In this document: positions 35,248 to 45,967 of the stretch, piece after piece
How the letters are laid out: every line of letters starts with the position of its first letter
Position numbering within the stretch: the stretch's first letter is position 1
From: Adineta vaga
Lineage: Eukaryota; Rotifera
Assembly: GCA_021613535.1 (NCBI GenBank)
Contig: CP075497.1
Location: 1,178,001-1,242,000 of the forward strand
DNA: 64,000 bases
Direction of reading: 5' to 3'
Position numbers and translations under genes: made by a program
The notes under the pieces: model-generated
The model's database searches: none
Seen by the model: the letters and a program-made list of their open reading frames with translations, nothing else
Told to the model about the DNA's origin: nothing

Positions 35248-35491
35248 ACCTTTTTCTTTTGCATATACAAAAGAAAGGAATCATCTTGTAATCCTATATG
35301 TGAATGTGATGCTTGTAAATTCTTTGAAATATTAAAATGGTCGTGATTTAATTGTTTTTTCCTTGATTTATTAAAATAAAGGTACTTTTAATTCATTTCT
35401 TCTAGATAGAAATATTTCATTTTGTTCTTTGTCCGCGATTTGTTTGTTGGTTTAACACGATTCAATTAATATTTTTGAAATATTTAATGTT

Positions 35492-37019
35492 ATGGTTCAA
35501 TGGCGTTTTATCTTCGGCCAGTTGAATAATATTGGTGAGTAAATATTTACATATCTTCTTGGTAAGCGTTAATCATTTGACAACCGCTGTTTTCTAACAT
35601 TTTATAGATGGATTGATTGTTAAATGTTTGAATAATATACCACAATATGGGCAGGCTTATCCAGCAGCTAAATCAGATGTATCTGCATCACTTGAGCGTA
35701 TGGTTGAAAAAGGATTTCGCTCAAATGAAAATCTTGTATGGCACAAAATCACTCATGGTCAAAGACGATATTATTTAATTAAAACGGCAAATGATGCTGA
35801 AGAAGTTCGTGTAAGAATTGGTCACAGCGTATTTGGAAAATCAGGTAAACGTTTCTTCTTCAATCTTGAATTAAAAGCACCTCTGTTACCGACATTAAGT
35901 TTTTCTATATTTTTTATTGGTAGATCGTGATTTAAAAATATTGAAATCACGAGACGAATGTCACAGAATTATTCGACAGTTTTTAGTTCGTTGGAATAAC
36001 AATGGTTCTTTACCAGGATGGAAAACAATATGGTCAGTATTCAATGTTGCTAATTATGATGTAAGCGAGAGACGAATCAAACTGATTTACAAAATCATTC
36101 AAGATAATGTTACACGAGAACCAGTTAATACTGATAATATCGATGATAGTAATACTGAGTGAGTTTTTCTGAAGTTTATTTGCTTATTACATAACAAAAT
36201 ATTATTATTGTCCACTTGTTTTATTTGAAGATCAACGATTGATAGATCAATAAATCTCGATGATTTTGATGGTCAAAATCAAGATAACGAAGATTCTTCT
36301 CGAAGCTTTGAACGTATCGATAGCTACAACGTTCTACAGTTATTGCTTTCTAATGAAGATAATGGGTAAGAAATATATTCTTTCCAATTGGAGAGTTATG
36401 CTTAATTCTTTATCTCATTTCAATTTGTTATGTGTTGAATTAACTAATATCAAATAATATTTTTTCTTCTCTATGTTCATTTGATTTTTGGTTTTATATC
36501 ATAGTCAAATTCAATCATCATCACACAGTCATCGAATTCCATCATCAATTATAAATGATTCAACCGTTCAAGTAGAAGAAGCAGACAACATAGAACCAAA
36601 CGATTTAACATTGTCAAGGCATACAACAACTTCGTTAATACCACCTCCATCATCGAAAGATAAAAGACCAAATATAACTTCCTTCCTTGACTTAGATGAT
36701 ACAAATAAAGAAAACAATCTTCATTGCGAAACATCGTAAGTCTTTACAACCTGTTCTATAGCCAACAATATCTTTCTGAAACCCGCTTCAAACAATTTTT
36801 TCTTTTAAGAATTGTTGGTACAAAACATATGAATCTACAAATTCTTCACTGGGTCTTCTATCATCATCTAATTCATTAATTCATTCTGCATCAACTTCAT
36901 TAACACAAAATAATCCAACAATTACTACTAAACAAAAACGACAACGTCGTATCTATGCTACAAAAGGCACACCATATGCAACCCGACGGCAAGGTCAACT
37001 AACAGCTAAACAAGCATAA
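35492..37019 (+). CDS. Unrecognised second gene carried by the MULE, multi-exon
   Basis: Exons 35492-35534, 35608-35844, 35924-36158, 36231-36365 and 36505-36735 join in frame across GT-AG introns, starting with MVQWRFIFGQL. The first half is globular (KSDVSASLERMVEKGF; HGQRRYYLI; DECHRIIRQFLVRWNNNGS; GWKTIWSVFNVANYDVSERR). The second half is acidic and Ser/Thr/Asn-rich. The last exon from 36810 reads either a short tail or, in another frame, a longer tail ending KRQRRIYATKGTPYATRRQ...QA with a stop at 37017-37019; the longer one has better coding character but needs a one-base shift. No known domain was recognised. Its place inside the element, downstream and parallel to the transposase, suggests an accessory transposition protein or a captured host gene. 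Mutator elements of maize also carry a second gene, but no similarity to it is evident. Confidence 0.6.
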
Positions 37020-37390
37020 AAAATGAATGAATAATAATTTCAATACAATAAACATTACTATTGTGCTTCATATTTCTTAAAGATTCAAAATGTTTGAGGT
37101 TATTCTAGCGCTTTTCTTTATTTACTGATAGATATTGAATAAAATTCAAATAAATTAATGAACATGAACTAACTTCACACGTTCAATCGTGATAAGATTT
37201 CTAAAAATGTCACAGATAAAAAGGCTTCTAAAACATCTGAATGGAAAGTGGGGAGAATGCATTTTCTAGTTGACATTTATGCAAACTGTTGGATATGCAT
37301 TTTAGATGATCGTACGACAAATACAAAATTGAATGAAATGTTTCTAGTATCACCTTAGCTTATAACCAGACGATCGGCTCACCATTCAAT

Positions 37391-38196
37391 GCTCGGCACT
37401 ATGTCATACTGCTTAGCAAGATGATTCTCTTGATATTCATACTGCTCGGCACTATGTCATACTGCTTAGCAAGATGATTCTCTTGATATTCATACTGCTC
37501 GGCACTATGTCATACTGCTTAGCAAGATGATTCTCTTGATATTCATACTGCTCGGCACTATGTCATACTGCTTACAAGATGATTCTCTTGATATTCATAC
37601 TGCTCGGCACTATGTCATACTGCTTAGCAAGATGATTCTCTTGATATTCATACTGCTCGGCACTATGTCATACTGCTTAGCAAGATGATTCTCTTGATAT
37701 TCATACTGCTCGGCACTATGTCATACTGCTTAGCAAGATGATTCTCTTGATATTCATACTGCTCGGCACTATGTCATACTGCTTAGCAAGATGATTCTCT
37801 TGATATTCATACTGCTCGGCACTATGTCATACTGCTTAGCAAGATGATTCTCTTGATATTCATACTGCTCGGCACTATGTCATACTGCTTAGCAAGATGA
37901 TTCTCTTGATATTCATACTGCTCGGCACTATGTCATACTGCTTAGCAAGATGATTCTCTTGATATTCATACTGCTCGGCACTATGTCATACTGCTTAGCA
38001 AGATGATTCTCTTGATATTCATACTGCTCGGCACTATGTCATACTGCTTAGCAAGATGATTCTCTTGATATTCATACTGCTCGGCACTATGTCATACTGC
38101 TTAGCAAGATGATTCTCTTGATATTCATACTGCTCGGCACTATGTCATACTGCTTAGCACTATGCATTTTGAAATTCATGTTGCTCAGCACTATGA
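37391..38196 (-). repeat. Right 53-bp tandem array of the MULE (inverted)
   Basis: About 15 copies of the same 53-bp unit in reverse complement (TGCTCGGCACTATGTCATAC, GCTTAGCAAGATGATTCTC). One copy near 37570 lacks two bases. The outermost unit is degenerate (TATGCATTTTGAAATTCATG). The copy number differs from the left array, so the two change independently. Confidence 0.95.
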
Positions 38197-38357
38197 AGTC
38201 ACTAATTGATAATTAATTAAATCTAATTTAATTAAGAATTGGACCGAAATTTCGTTAATTTTTCGTCCCTGGACCCAAATGTCACCGGAATTTCGGACTG
38301 GGCCGAAAGTTTGGGACGAAAAATTCCTGGACCGAAATTCCGGGTTCCCGAAAATAG

Positions 38358-39134
38358 TAGTACATGAGTTTCACCGATGAATGAAAGAAATATTCAATAA
38401 ATAATGGTGTTGATATCGATTTATTACAAGAATGTCATATTAGTGATGCACCTCAAGAAGATGATATTTATGATGTTTCACTGGAAGATGATATTGATCG
38501 GACGTCACAAGAAGATGATGCTAATAAGAAATTGCAATATAATCTGGATCATGACAATTTAGAAGGTGATTATGAAATAGAAAACTATATCTTTAATGAT
38601 TGAATTATAATATCGTTAATGATGCAACAAAAGTCTAATTTTCTTGATAAACATTCGTTATTTTTCTGTTAGTTGTATATGAATAAGACAATTTATCAAA
38701 AATAAACACTTACCAAATAGAAATGTTTACATATGTATTGCAATAAGATAGACAAGATTTAGGGGGAAATATCGTTCCCGTAGGACACTAGTATTAACAC
38801 AACTCTTTGTTCTGAAGTAAACATTCTAAGTGATCTCGGACAATTTAAAATAGTTTTATATCAGCCTTGTGATCTTTTGATCATAAAGATCATATTAACA
38901 ACTCATGAGTCCTCTTAGTCGAGGTCAAAGTAGCTATGGTAGCTATCTCTCACACCCTCACCCTCACTAAACCGTTGATATGAATATATTCCACATTTTT
39001 CTTTCAGAGCTTTTCAAGACGTATCTTCTCGAGCAATAACCATGATTTCCTCATTTTCTGAACTCGAGATATAAAAAGGTGTCACACAACCTTCTCTTGA
39101 CCGGACAGCCATATGTAACCACTACGCTCGCATA
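38358..39134. other. Gap between MULE and LTR retrotransposon with a coding-like fragment
   Basis: From about 38385 to the TGA at 38601-38603 one frame is open and strongly acidic (SDAPQEDDIYDVSLEDDIDR), with codon use like the local genes but no ATG. It may be the last exon of a host gene next to the MULE insertion. A CT-rich GT-hairpin half (CACACCCTCACCCTCAC) lies at 38950-38968. The rest shows nothing. Confidence 0.4.
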
Positions 39135-39205
39135 GTAAATGTTAATATGAAAAACATTGCATCAGTTCAATCATATGACACATGTCAAATGTTCATATGT
39201 TATCA

Positions 39206-39282
39206 TGACTCATGATGTCAGATGTATATGATATCTTCTATCTCTTGCATCATGTAATCATGACGCATGATGACATGAGTCA
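39206..39282 (+). promoter_or_regulatory. AP-1-like sites in U3 of the LTR
   Basis: TGACTCA at 39206-39212 and TGAGTCA at 39276-39282 match the AP-1 consensus exactly, with TGACGCA at 39261-39267 nearby. They sit 15-90 bases before the TATA box. The same sites recur in the right LTR at 43530-43536 and 43600-43606. Confidence 0.5.
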
Positions 39283-39296
39283 TGGAAACTGACCAG

Positions 39297-39304
39297 TATA
39301 AATA
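39297..39304 (+). promoter_or_regulatory. TATA box of the LTR promoter
   Basis: TATAAATA precedes a CT-rich stretch and lies within the LTR as expected for the U3/R boundary; transcription should begin about 25-30 bases downstream. Confidence 0.65.
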
Positions 39305-39530
39305 CGCGCATGTATTTTCATATGGACGCATACAAACACCTACGCCATCTGTTCTTATCTTCTCTCTTATCTCTCTTATCTTTCTCTTCCTACTTTCTTA
39401 TTGTTATTATTTTCACCTTGTTAACGAATAAACAGAACTCACGAAGTTATACAACAAGAAAACTTACAATTGGCGACGAGATATATTTTTTTTCAACAAC
39501 TACGTTTATTCTGACAAGCAAATAATTACA

Positions 39531-42500
39531 ATGACAACAGCAGCAACGAATTTCTCAACAATTCCAGCACTTCACTCATTTGATCATCGAAACTCAACAT
39601 GGCAATCATACCGGGATAGAATTAACTTCTATTTCAGAGCCAACAAGATCGTTGACAATGACGATAAGAAAGCTTTATTCCTATGGTCAGTTGGTGATTC
39701 AACTTATGGTTTGTTAGAATCATTAATGGCACCTGCTCTCCTGACCGATGAATATGTTAAATTCGTTGATCTAATTAAAAAATTAGATTCACATTATGAT
39801 GCAACAAGAAATATTATGACAGCAACGTATGAATTTTATTCATGTCATCAAAAACCAGGTCAACCATTTTCCGAATGGAAAGCCGAACTTTGTGAAAAAA
39901 TGCGTCATTGTGGTTTTAATTCATCAAAATTAAAAGATCGTCCTCAAGATCGTGCATTGCGAGATGCCTATGTTATTGGAGTGAACAATCCAAAAATAAG
40001 ACAAGCTCTTCTCAAGGAAGAGGATCCTGATCTTGCTGCTGCTGAAAGAATTATACAAGTAGCAGAACGTCTTGAACAAGACGTCCGACAATTCAATACA
40101 TCGAACAATACAAATCTTCCAATAGTGGCCAAGTTACAACAGAAGAAATCAACAAGTCAATATCCATCCCCGAATGGAAAATCATCTTCAGCAACCACAT
40201 CTGATTCTTGCCAATCATGTGGATCAACAGCGCATCCACGTAGTGAATGCAAATATCGTACATTTACTTGTAATTTCTGCAAAAGAACTGGTCATTTGGA
40301 ACGAGTATGTCAGAAGAAGAAGAATGGAAAGTATATACCAAAACAAAATTCAACCACGCACCAGTTGAAACGTGTGAAATGGAACAAATCCAACTCGACA
40401 CAATTGTCAATGTCACTTCGGATAAATGGTCAAGATTTTACTCTTGATGTAGATACAGGTTCTGATCATACAATTATTAGTACAAATGATTGGAAACAAC
40501 TTGGTTCACCAACAATTCGTACAACTTCATTGAAACTAGAATGTTATAGTGGTAAACAACTGGATATTCAAGGTGAATGTGATGTCCATGTACACTATAA
40601 CAAACAAGTTTTCAATCTCACAATGGTGGTAATCAAACGAACAAGAACACCGCTTCTTGGTCTTCGATGGATTTCATCAATGAAAATAGATTTGAATGGA
40701 TTGCTTTATGGTACAAACGGCACAAGTCAACAGGTGAACAAGGTGTATAGTCAGGTGAAACTGAACGAGATCCTGAACAAGCACAAACAAGTATTCAACA
40801 AGGACTTAGGCCATTGTACAAAAGTCAAAGCACATATACAACTGGTTCCCAATGCTGTACCGAAATTCTTCAAACCACGTCCTTTACCATTCGCATATTT
40901 AGATGGAGTGAAGGAAGAAATACAAAGAAATGTAACAAATGGAATTTTGGAGAAAATTGACATTTCACAATGGGCAGCACCAATAGTTCCAGTTCGTAAA
41001 CCTTCAGGAAAAATCCGCATCTGCGGAGATTTCAAGGTAACCATCAATTCACAAATGCTCGTGGATCAACATCCTATACCACCAATTGATGAACTTCTTA
41101 CCCGACTCAATAATGGTGAAAAATTTACAAAATTAGACTTGACAGATGCATATCTTCAAGTCGAACTCGATGACAGCAGCAAAGAATTGGTGGTTATAAA
41201 CACACCATTGGGCCTGTTCAAGTACAATCGGATGCCTTTTGGCATCTCAAATGCGCCTGCGATCTTCCAGCGCATAGTTGATCAAGTTCTTGCTGGTGTG
41301 CCAAACAGTATAGCATACTTAGACGACATATTAATCACTGGAAAAGATGAAAAAGAACATTTGGTAACATTGGATTTGGTTTTGGCAAAACTGGCCGATT
41401 TTGGTCTTCGGTGTAACATGGAAAAGTGTTCATTTTTCCAAGATGAAGTGGTCTATCTTGGTTATATAATCAATTCAAGTGGTAAACAACCCGATCCTAC
41501 TCGAGTTGTAGCAATTAAAAATTTACCAACACCAACTGATGTGAAACAAGTTGAAGCTTTCATCGGAAAAATTAACTATTATGGGAAATTCATTGCAAAT
41601 TTCTCGCATCTTTGTGCTCCATTGAATCGATTAAGACAAAACAATGTAAAATGGAAATGGGATAGTTCATGTCAAAAAGCTTTTGACACCTTAAAAAAGC
41701 AATTGGAAGAAACAACTATGCTGGTGCACTTCGATCAAAAACTCCCATTAATTCTCGCAACAGATGCAAGCAGTTATGGAATTGGAGCTGTATTGATGCA
41801 CAGATACGCCGATGGAACTGAAAAACCCATCGCACACGCATCGAAAACTCTCAATCCAGCTGAAAGAAATTACAGCCAGATAGAGAAAGAAGCACTTTCC
41901 ATCGTATATGGAATAAGAAAATTCCACCAATATCTGGCAGCAAAGTCTTTCGAATTGGTAACTGATCATAGACCTTTACTGGCAATCTTTAATCCAGCAA
42001 AAGGTATATCAATAACAACTGCAAATCGTCTTTCAAGATGGTCCATTGCATTGATGGGTTACAATTATACGATTAGATACAAACCTACACAACAACATGG
42101 TAATGCTGATGGTTTGTCAAGGTTACCTGCTGGTGAAGATAAATCATTTGTTGATGATGAATCCGTTCAAGTCAACCGAATTCAAGCTCAAGTTATTGAA
42201 GATGGTCCTGTTGATTCAAAGAAAATTCAAGCAGCTGTAGCTGCAGATGAACATCTTCATCTGATTAAAAATTTTTTATTGAATACATGGCCGAAATCAA
42301 TGTCAAAGAAAAACAATCCTGATCTTTTTCCATATTTTACAATACGGAAATCATTATCAGTAGCACATGGATGTATCTTGAAGGATACACAAGTAGTCAT
42401 ACCAAAATCATTACGACATCGTGTTATACAAATGATTCATCGTGGACATCTTGGTGTTATCAAAATGAAACAATTAGCACGTGTTCATTGCTGGTGGCCA

Positions 42501-43445
42501 AAGATGGAAATGGATATCGAAAACATGGCTAAGTCATGTAAAATATGTGCAGCAGCAGCACCTAAACCAAAAGAAGATTTCAAACCATGGCCAGAACCTG
42601 AACATAATTGGTCTCGTGTGCACATGGATTTTCTTGGACCTCTTTGGAACTCGAAATGGTTGGTAATGGTTGATGCAAAATCAAAATTTCCTTTTGTTGC
42701 AGATATGGGAAATGATACAAGTGCAAAGAATCTTTACAATGTACTCGAACAAGCCATCGATTGGTTAGGTCCACCGACAACATTGGTATCGGATAATGGA
42801 CCACCATTTACCAGTTTCGAAATGAATGAATTTTATAACAAGTATGGAATACAAAGTATCACCACAGCACCGTACCATCCTCCTAGCAATGGAATTGCTG
42901 AAAGATTTGTTAGATCTTTCAAGGAAGGTATGATCAAGGAACAACAATCAGGTCAAACAAATAAATCAGTTGCATTACGAAATGTTTTACGAACCTATCG
43001 TTGGACACCTCATACAACAACTGGTATTGCTCCAGCTGAAGCACTTTTTCAAAGACCAATTCGAACGGATCTTGCACGACTACATCCAAATTTAACAAAA
43101 TCAAAACCAACACAAATAAGCAAATATGATCTTGAACAAGAAATTTGGGTGATGAACCACAAACAGAACAAAAAATTTGAATGGAAATCAGGAGTTATCA
43201 AGAAAAGAATAGGTTCAATGATGTATCAAATTGAATTGCAAAATGGACACACTTGTGTGCGACATCAAAATCAACTTCGATTACGTCAAGAACCAGACAA
43301 CCAATCAATTGATTTAGATGCTTTACCAGATGATCTTTTGAACTACAACAACCCAACAACTTCTGATCAACAACAAACACCTCAACAATCACCCCGTTAC
43401 CCACGGCGGCAACGGCGACCACCTGATCGTTATGCACCGTCGTAA
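39531..43445 (+). CDS. Gag-Pol polyprotein of the Ty3-type retrotransposon
   Basis: One frame of 1304 residues from the ATG at 39531. Gag-like region 1-220; two CX2CX4HX4C zinc knuckles at about 227-262 (CQSCGSTAHPRSEC and CNFCKRTGHLERVC) for RNA packaging; aspartic protease DTGS near 308; reverse transcriptase with LDLTDAYLQ and catalytic YLDD near 596; RNase H with TDAS near 744 and the EKEALS segment; integrase with the HHCC zinc-binding part (about 967-1005) and the DDE core, Asp near 1032, SDNG near 1086 and Glu near 1123; and a carboxy-terminal GPY/F-like module (EWKSGVIKKRIG). Gag and pol are fused with no frameshift or stop between them. All catalytic motifs are present, so this copy may be active. 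Confidence 0.95.
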   Translation: MTTAATNFSTIPALHSFDHRNSTWQSYRDRINFYFRANKIVDNDDKKALFLWSVGDSTYGLLESLMAPALLTDEYVKFVDLIKKLDSHYDATRNIMTATYEFYSCHQKPGQPFSEWKAELCEKMRHCGFNSSKLKDRPQDRALRDAYVIGVNNPKIRQALLKEEDPDLAAAERIIQVAERLEQDVRQFNTSNNTNLPIVAKLQQKKSTSQYPSPNGKSSSATTSDSCQSCGSTAHPRSECKYRTFTCNFCKRTGHLERVCQKKKNGKYIPKQNSTTHQLKRVKWNKSNSTQLSMSLRINGQDFTLDVDTGSDHTIISTNDWKQLGSPTIRTTSLKLECYSGKQLDIQGECDVHVHYNKQVFNLTMVVIKRTRTPLLGLRWISSMKIDLNGLLYGTNGTSQQVNKVYSQVKLNEILNKHKQVFNKDLGHCTKVKAHIQLVPNAVPKFFKPRPLPFAYLDGVKEEIQRNVTNGILEKIDISQWAAPIVPVRKPSGKIRICGDFKVTINSQMLVDQHPIPPIDELLTRLNNGEKFTKLDLTDAYLQVELDDSSKELVVINTPLGLFKYNRMPFGISNAPAIFQRIVDQVLAGVPNSIAYLDDILITGKDEKEHLVTLDLVLAKLADFGLRCNMEKCSFFQDEVVYLGYIINSSGKQPDPTRVVAIKNLPTPTDVKQVEAFIGKINYYGKFIANFSHLCAPLNRLRQNNVKWKWDSSCQKAFDTLKKQLEETTMLVHFDQKLPLILATDASSYGIGAVLMHRYADGTEKPIAHASKTLNPAERNYSQIEKEALSIVYGIRKFHQYLAAKSFELVTDHRPLLAIFNPAKGISITTANRLSRWSIALMGYNYTIRYKPTQQHGNADGLSRLPAGEDKSFVDDESVQVNRIQAQVIEDGPVDSKKIQAAVAADEHLHLIKNFLLNTWPKSMSKKNNPDLFPYFTIRKSLSVAHGCILKDTQVVIPKSLRHRVIQMIHRGHLGVIKMKQLARVHCWWPKMEMDIENMAKSCKICAAAAPKPKEDFKPWPEPEHNWSRVHMDFLGPLWNSKWLVMVDAKSKFPFVADMGNDTSAKNLYNVLEQAIDWLGPPTTLVSDNGPPFTSFEMNEFYNKYGIQSITTAPYHPPSNGIAERFVRSFKEGMIKEQQSGQTNKSVALRNVLRTYRWTPHTTTGIAPAEALFQRPIRTDLARLHPNLTKSKPTQISKYDLEQEIWVMNHKQNKKFEWKSGVIKKRIGSMMYQIELQNGHTCVRHQNQLRLRQEPDNQSIDLDALPDDLLNYNNPTTSDQQQTPQQSPRYPRRQRRPPDRYAPS

Positions 43446-43463
43446 CAATTTTAAAGGCAGAGG

Positions 43464-43792
43464 TGTTAATATGAAAAACATTGCATCAGTTCAATCATAT
43501 GACACATGTCAAATGTTCATATGTTATCATGACTCATGATGTCAGATGTATATGATATCTTCTATCTCTTGCATCATGTAATCATGACGCATGATGACAT
43601 GAGTCATGGAAACTGACCAGTATAAATACGCGCATGTATTTTCATATGGACGCATACAAACACCTACGCCATCTGTTCTTATCTTCTCTCTTATCTCTCT
43701 TATCTTTCTCTTCCTACTTTCTTATTGTTATTATTTTCACCTTGTTAACGAATAAACAGAACTCACGAAGTTATACAACAAGAAAACTTACA
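43464..43792 (+). repeat. 3' LTR
   Basis: 329 bp; no difference from the 5' LTR was seen on direct reading. The polypurine tract abuts its start and the target duplication GTAAA follows its end. Confidence 0.95.
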
Positions 43793-43797
43793 GTAAA

Positions 43798-44380
43798 GAA
43801 GTTAAATACATGAGTAAACATTTCCCCCGTTTCTCTGATCACCTTCAGCCATGTCAGGCCCCGTTTCGCCACTGGTAAAAGTCGGAGTCAGACTCGGCGA
43901 GAACGTCATACTGTCTCCATAAATTATCGAGATATATCTTACATTATCATCTCTTTCTATTACGCCATATATTGTATATTTATAAACAACATACATATAG
44001 AAAGCAAATAAGATAGTTAAAACTCACTTGATAGACTTCCTTCCATTCCTTTCGTTCAGAGTATAAGCAAAATCAGTCATTCGCTAATCTAACGATTCGT
44101 TTTTCGTTATATCAGTACTTATTAATTCATTGAATACACGATTTTTTGCCATCTCAATAGTAAGAGCGATCGTCATTGTGGAAACGATCAGTCTAACTAC
44201 AATGATCGATTATCTACAGTTTTATCTACTTTAATGCCTATTTCAATTCTTTCCAATCCATCATCCTCGTCATCATATTTTCATTTCCGACATATTCTCG
44301 TTGCCTACGTCCGTTCCCACACTTTTCTAAAAGTAAACCAATAAAACTACGTCAGAATTCTCAAAAAAAAGAAAAGAAGA
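43798..44380. other. Short gap before the satellite
   Basis: About 580 bp with no gene or repeat recognised. A 64-codon open frame on the minus strand (43802-43996) has no supporting feature. Confidence 0.5.
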
Positions 44381-45967
44381 ATCTTAACGTTAGTCCCGCT
44401 GAGTGCGCGGGTAATTCTATAAAAAAGCAAAAATAAAATAAAAATAAAAATCTTAACGTTAGTCCCGCTGAGTGCGCGGGTAATTCTATAAAAAAGCAAA
44501 AATAAAATAAAAATAAAAATCTTAACGTTAGTCCCGCCGAGTGCGCGGGTAATACTATAAAAAAGCAAAAATAAAATAAAAACAAAAATCTTAACGTTAG
44601 TCCCGCCGAGTGCGCGGGTAATACTATAAAAAAGCAAAAATAAAATAAAAATAAAAATCTTAACGTTAGTCCCGCCGAGTGCGCGGGTAATACTATAAAA
44701 AAGCAAAAATAAAATAAAAATAAAAATCTTAACGTTAGTCCCGCCGAGTGCGCGGGTAATACTATAAAAAAGCAAAAATAAAATAAAAATAAAAATCTTA
44801 ACGTTAGTCCCGCCGAGTGCGCGGGTAATACTATAAAAAAGCAAAAATAAAATAAAAATAAAAATCTTAACGTTAGTCCCGCTGAGTGCGCGGGTAATTC
44901 TATAAAAAAGCAAAAATAAAATAAAAATAAAAATCTTAACGTTAGTCCCGCCGAGTGCGCGGGTAATACTATAAAAAAGCAAAAATAAAATAAAAATAAA
45001 AATCTTAACGTTAGTCCCGCCGAGTGCGCGGGTAATACTATAAAAAAGCAAAAATAAAATAAAAATAAAAATCTTAACGTTAGTCCCGCCGAGTGCGCGG
45101 GTAATACTATAAAAAAGCAAAAATAAAATAAAAATAAAAATCTTAACGTTAGTCCCGCCGAGTGCGCGGGTAATACTATAAAAAAGCAAAAATAAAATAA
45201 AAATAAAAATCTTAACGTTAGTCCCGCCGAGTGCGCGGGTAATACTATAAAAAAGCAAAAATAAAATAAAAATAAAAATCTTAACGTTAGTCCCGCCGAG
45301 TGCGCGGGTAATACTATAAAAAAGCAAAAATAAAATAAAAATAAAAATCTTAACGTTAGTCCCGCCGAGTGCGCGGGTAATACTATAAAAAAGCAAAAAT
45401 AAAATAAAAATAAAAATCTTAACGTTAGTCCCGCCGAGTGCGCGGGTAATACTATAAAAAAGCAAAAATAAAATAAAAATAAAAATCTTAACGTTAGTCC
45501 CGCCGAGTGCGCGGGTAATACTATAAAAAAGCAAAAATAAAATAAAAATAAAAATCTTAACGTTAGTCCCGCTGAGTGCGCGGGTAATACTATAAAAAAG
45601 CAAAAATAAAATAAAAATAAAAATCTTAACGTTAGTCCCGCCGAGTGCGCGGGTAATACTATAAAAAAGCAAAAATAAAATAAAAACAAAAATCTTAACG
45701 TTAGTCCCGCCGAGTGCGCGGGTAATACTATAAAAAAGCAAAAATAAAATAAAAATAAAAATCTTAACGTTAGTCCCGCCGAGTGCGCGGGTAATACTAT
45801 AAAAAAGCAAAAATAAAATAAAAATAAAAATCTTAACGTTAGTCCCGCCGAGTGCGCGGGTAATACTATAAAAAAGCAAAAATAAAATAAAAATAAAAAT
45901 CTTAACGTTAGTCCCGCCGAGTGCGCGGGTAATACTATAAAAAAGCAAAAATGAAATAAAAATAAAA
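44381..45967. repeat. 69-bp satellite, 23 tandem copies
   Basis: Units start ATCTTAACGTTAGTCCCGCC at exact 69-base spacing from 44381 to 45899. Each has a GC-rich hairpin (CCCGC...GCGGG), the palindrome TAACGTTA, and a long A-rich half (AAAAAAGCAAAAATAAAATA). Copies differ at a few linked sites: CTGAG with AATTCTATA in copies 1, 2 and 8, and AAAAACAAAA in two others, which shows block-wise homogenisation. Because 69 is divisible by three, minus-strand frames stay open for over 550 codons in two registers; these are not genes. Confidence 0.95.

Larger units (their letters stand above)
31417..38349 (+). mobile_element. Mutator-like element (MULE), 6.9 kb, with two genes
   Basis: The insertion is flanked by an exact 8-bp duplication GAAAATAG (31409-31416 and 38350-38357). 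Both ends begin GGG and, after a few mismatches, share AATTTCGGTCCAGG and about 150 bp of near-identical inverted sequence, followed inward by inverted arrays of a 53-bp repeat (31571-32165 and 37391-38196). Inverted ends are thus about 750 and 960 bp. Inside are a FLYWCH/MULE transposase gene and a second multi-exon gene, both on the plus strand. TSD size, long inverted ends and transposase agree on Mutator. Near-identical ends and an exact duplication suggest recent insertion, although the transposase is frameshifted. Confidence 0.9.
39140..39468 (+). repeat. 5' LTR
   Basis: 329 bp, TGTTAATATG to AACTTACA. It contains a TATA box (39297-39304), two AP-1-like palindromes and an AATAAA polyadenylation signal at 39427-39432. 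Confidence 0.95.
39140..43792 (+). mobile_element. Intact Ty3-type LTR retrotransposon, 4653 bp
   Basis: Two 329-bp LTRs (39140-39468 and 43464-43792) begin TG and end CA, show no difference when read side by side, and are flanked by an exact 5-bp duplication GTAAA (39135-39139 and 43793-43797). A primer-binding site TGGCGACGAG starts two bases after the left LTR (39471) and a polypurine tract AAAGGCAGAGG (43453-43463) abuts the right LTR. One uninterrupted gag-pol frame lies between. No envelope-like frame is present. The gene order, with integrase after RNase H, is that of Ty3; two zinc knuckles and the YLDD polymerase box suggest the Mag-like branch, which is an inference. Identical LTRs point to a recent insertion. 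Confidence 0.95.

Noticed and set aside
31571-38196. CRISPR-like arrays
   Set aside because: The 53-bp units are directly adjacent with no unique spacers, lie in mirror image as transposon ends, and the DNA is eukaryotic.
40751-43437. Small minus-strand frames inside gag-pol
   Set aside because: Antisense shadows of the polyprotein without independent support.
39140-43792. Endogenous retrovirus with envelope
   Set aside because: The polyprotein ends just before the polypurine tract and there is no room for or trace of an envelope gene; it is a plain LTR retrotransposon.
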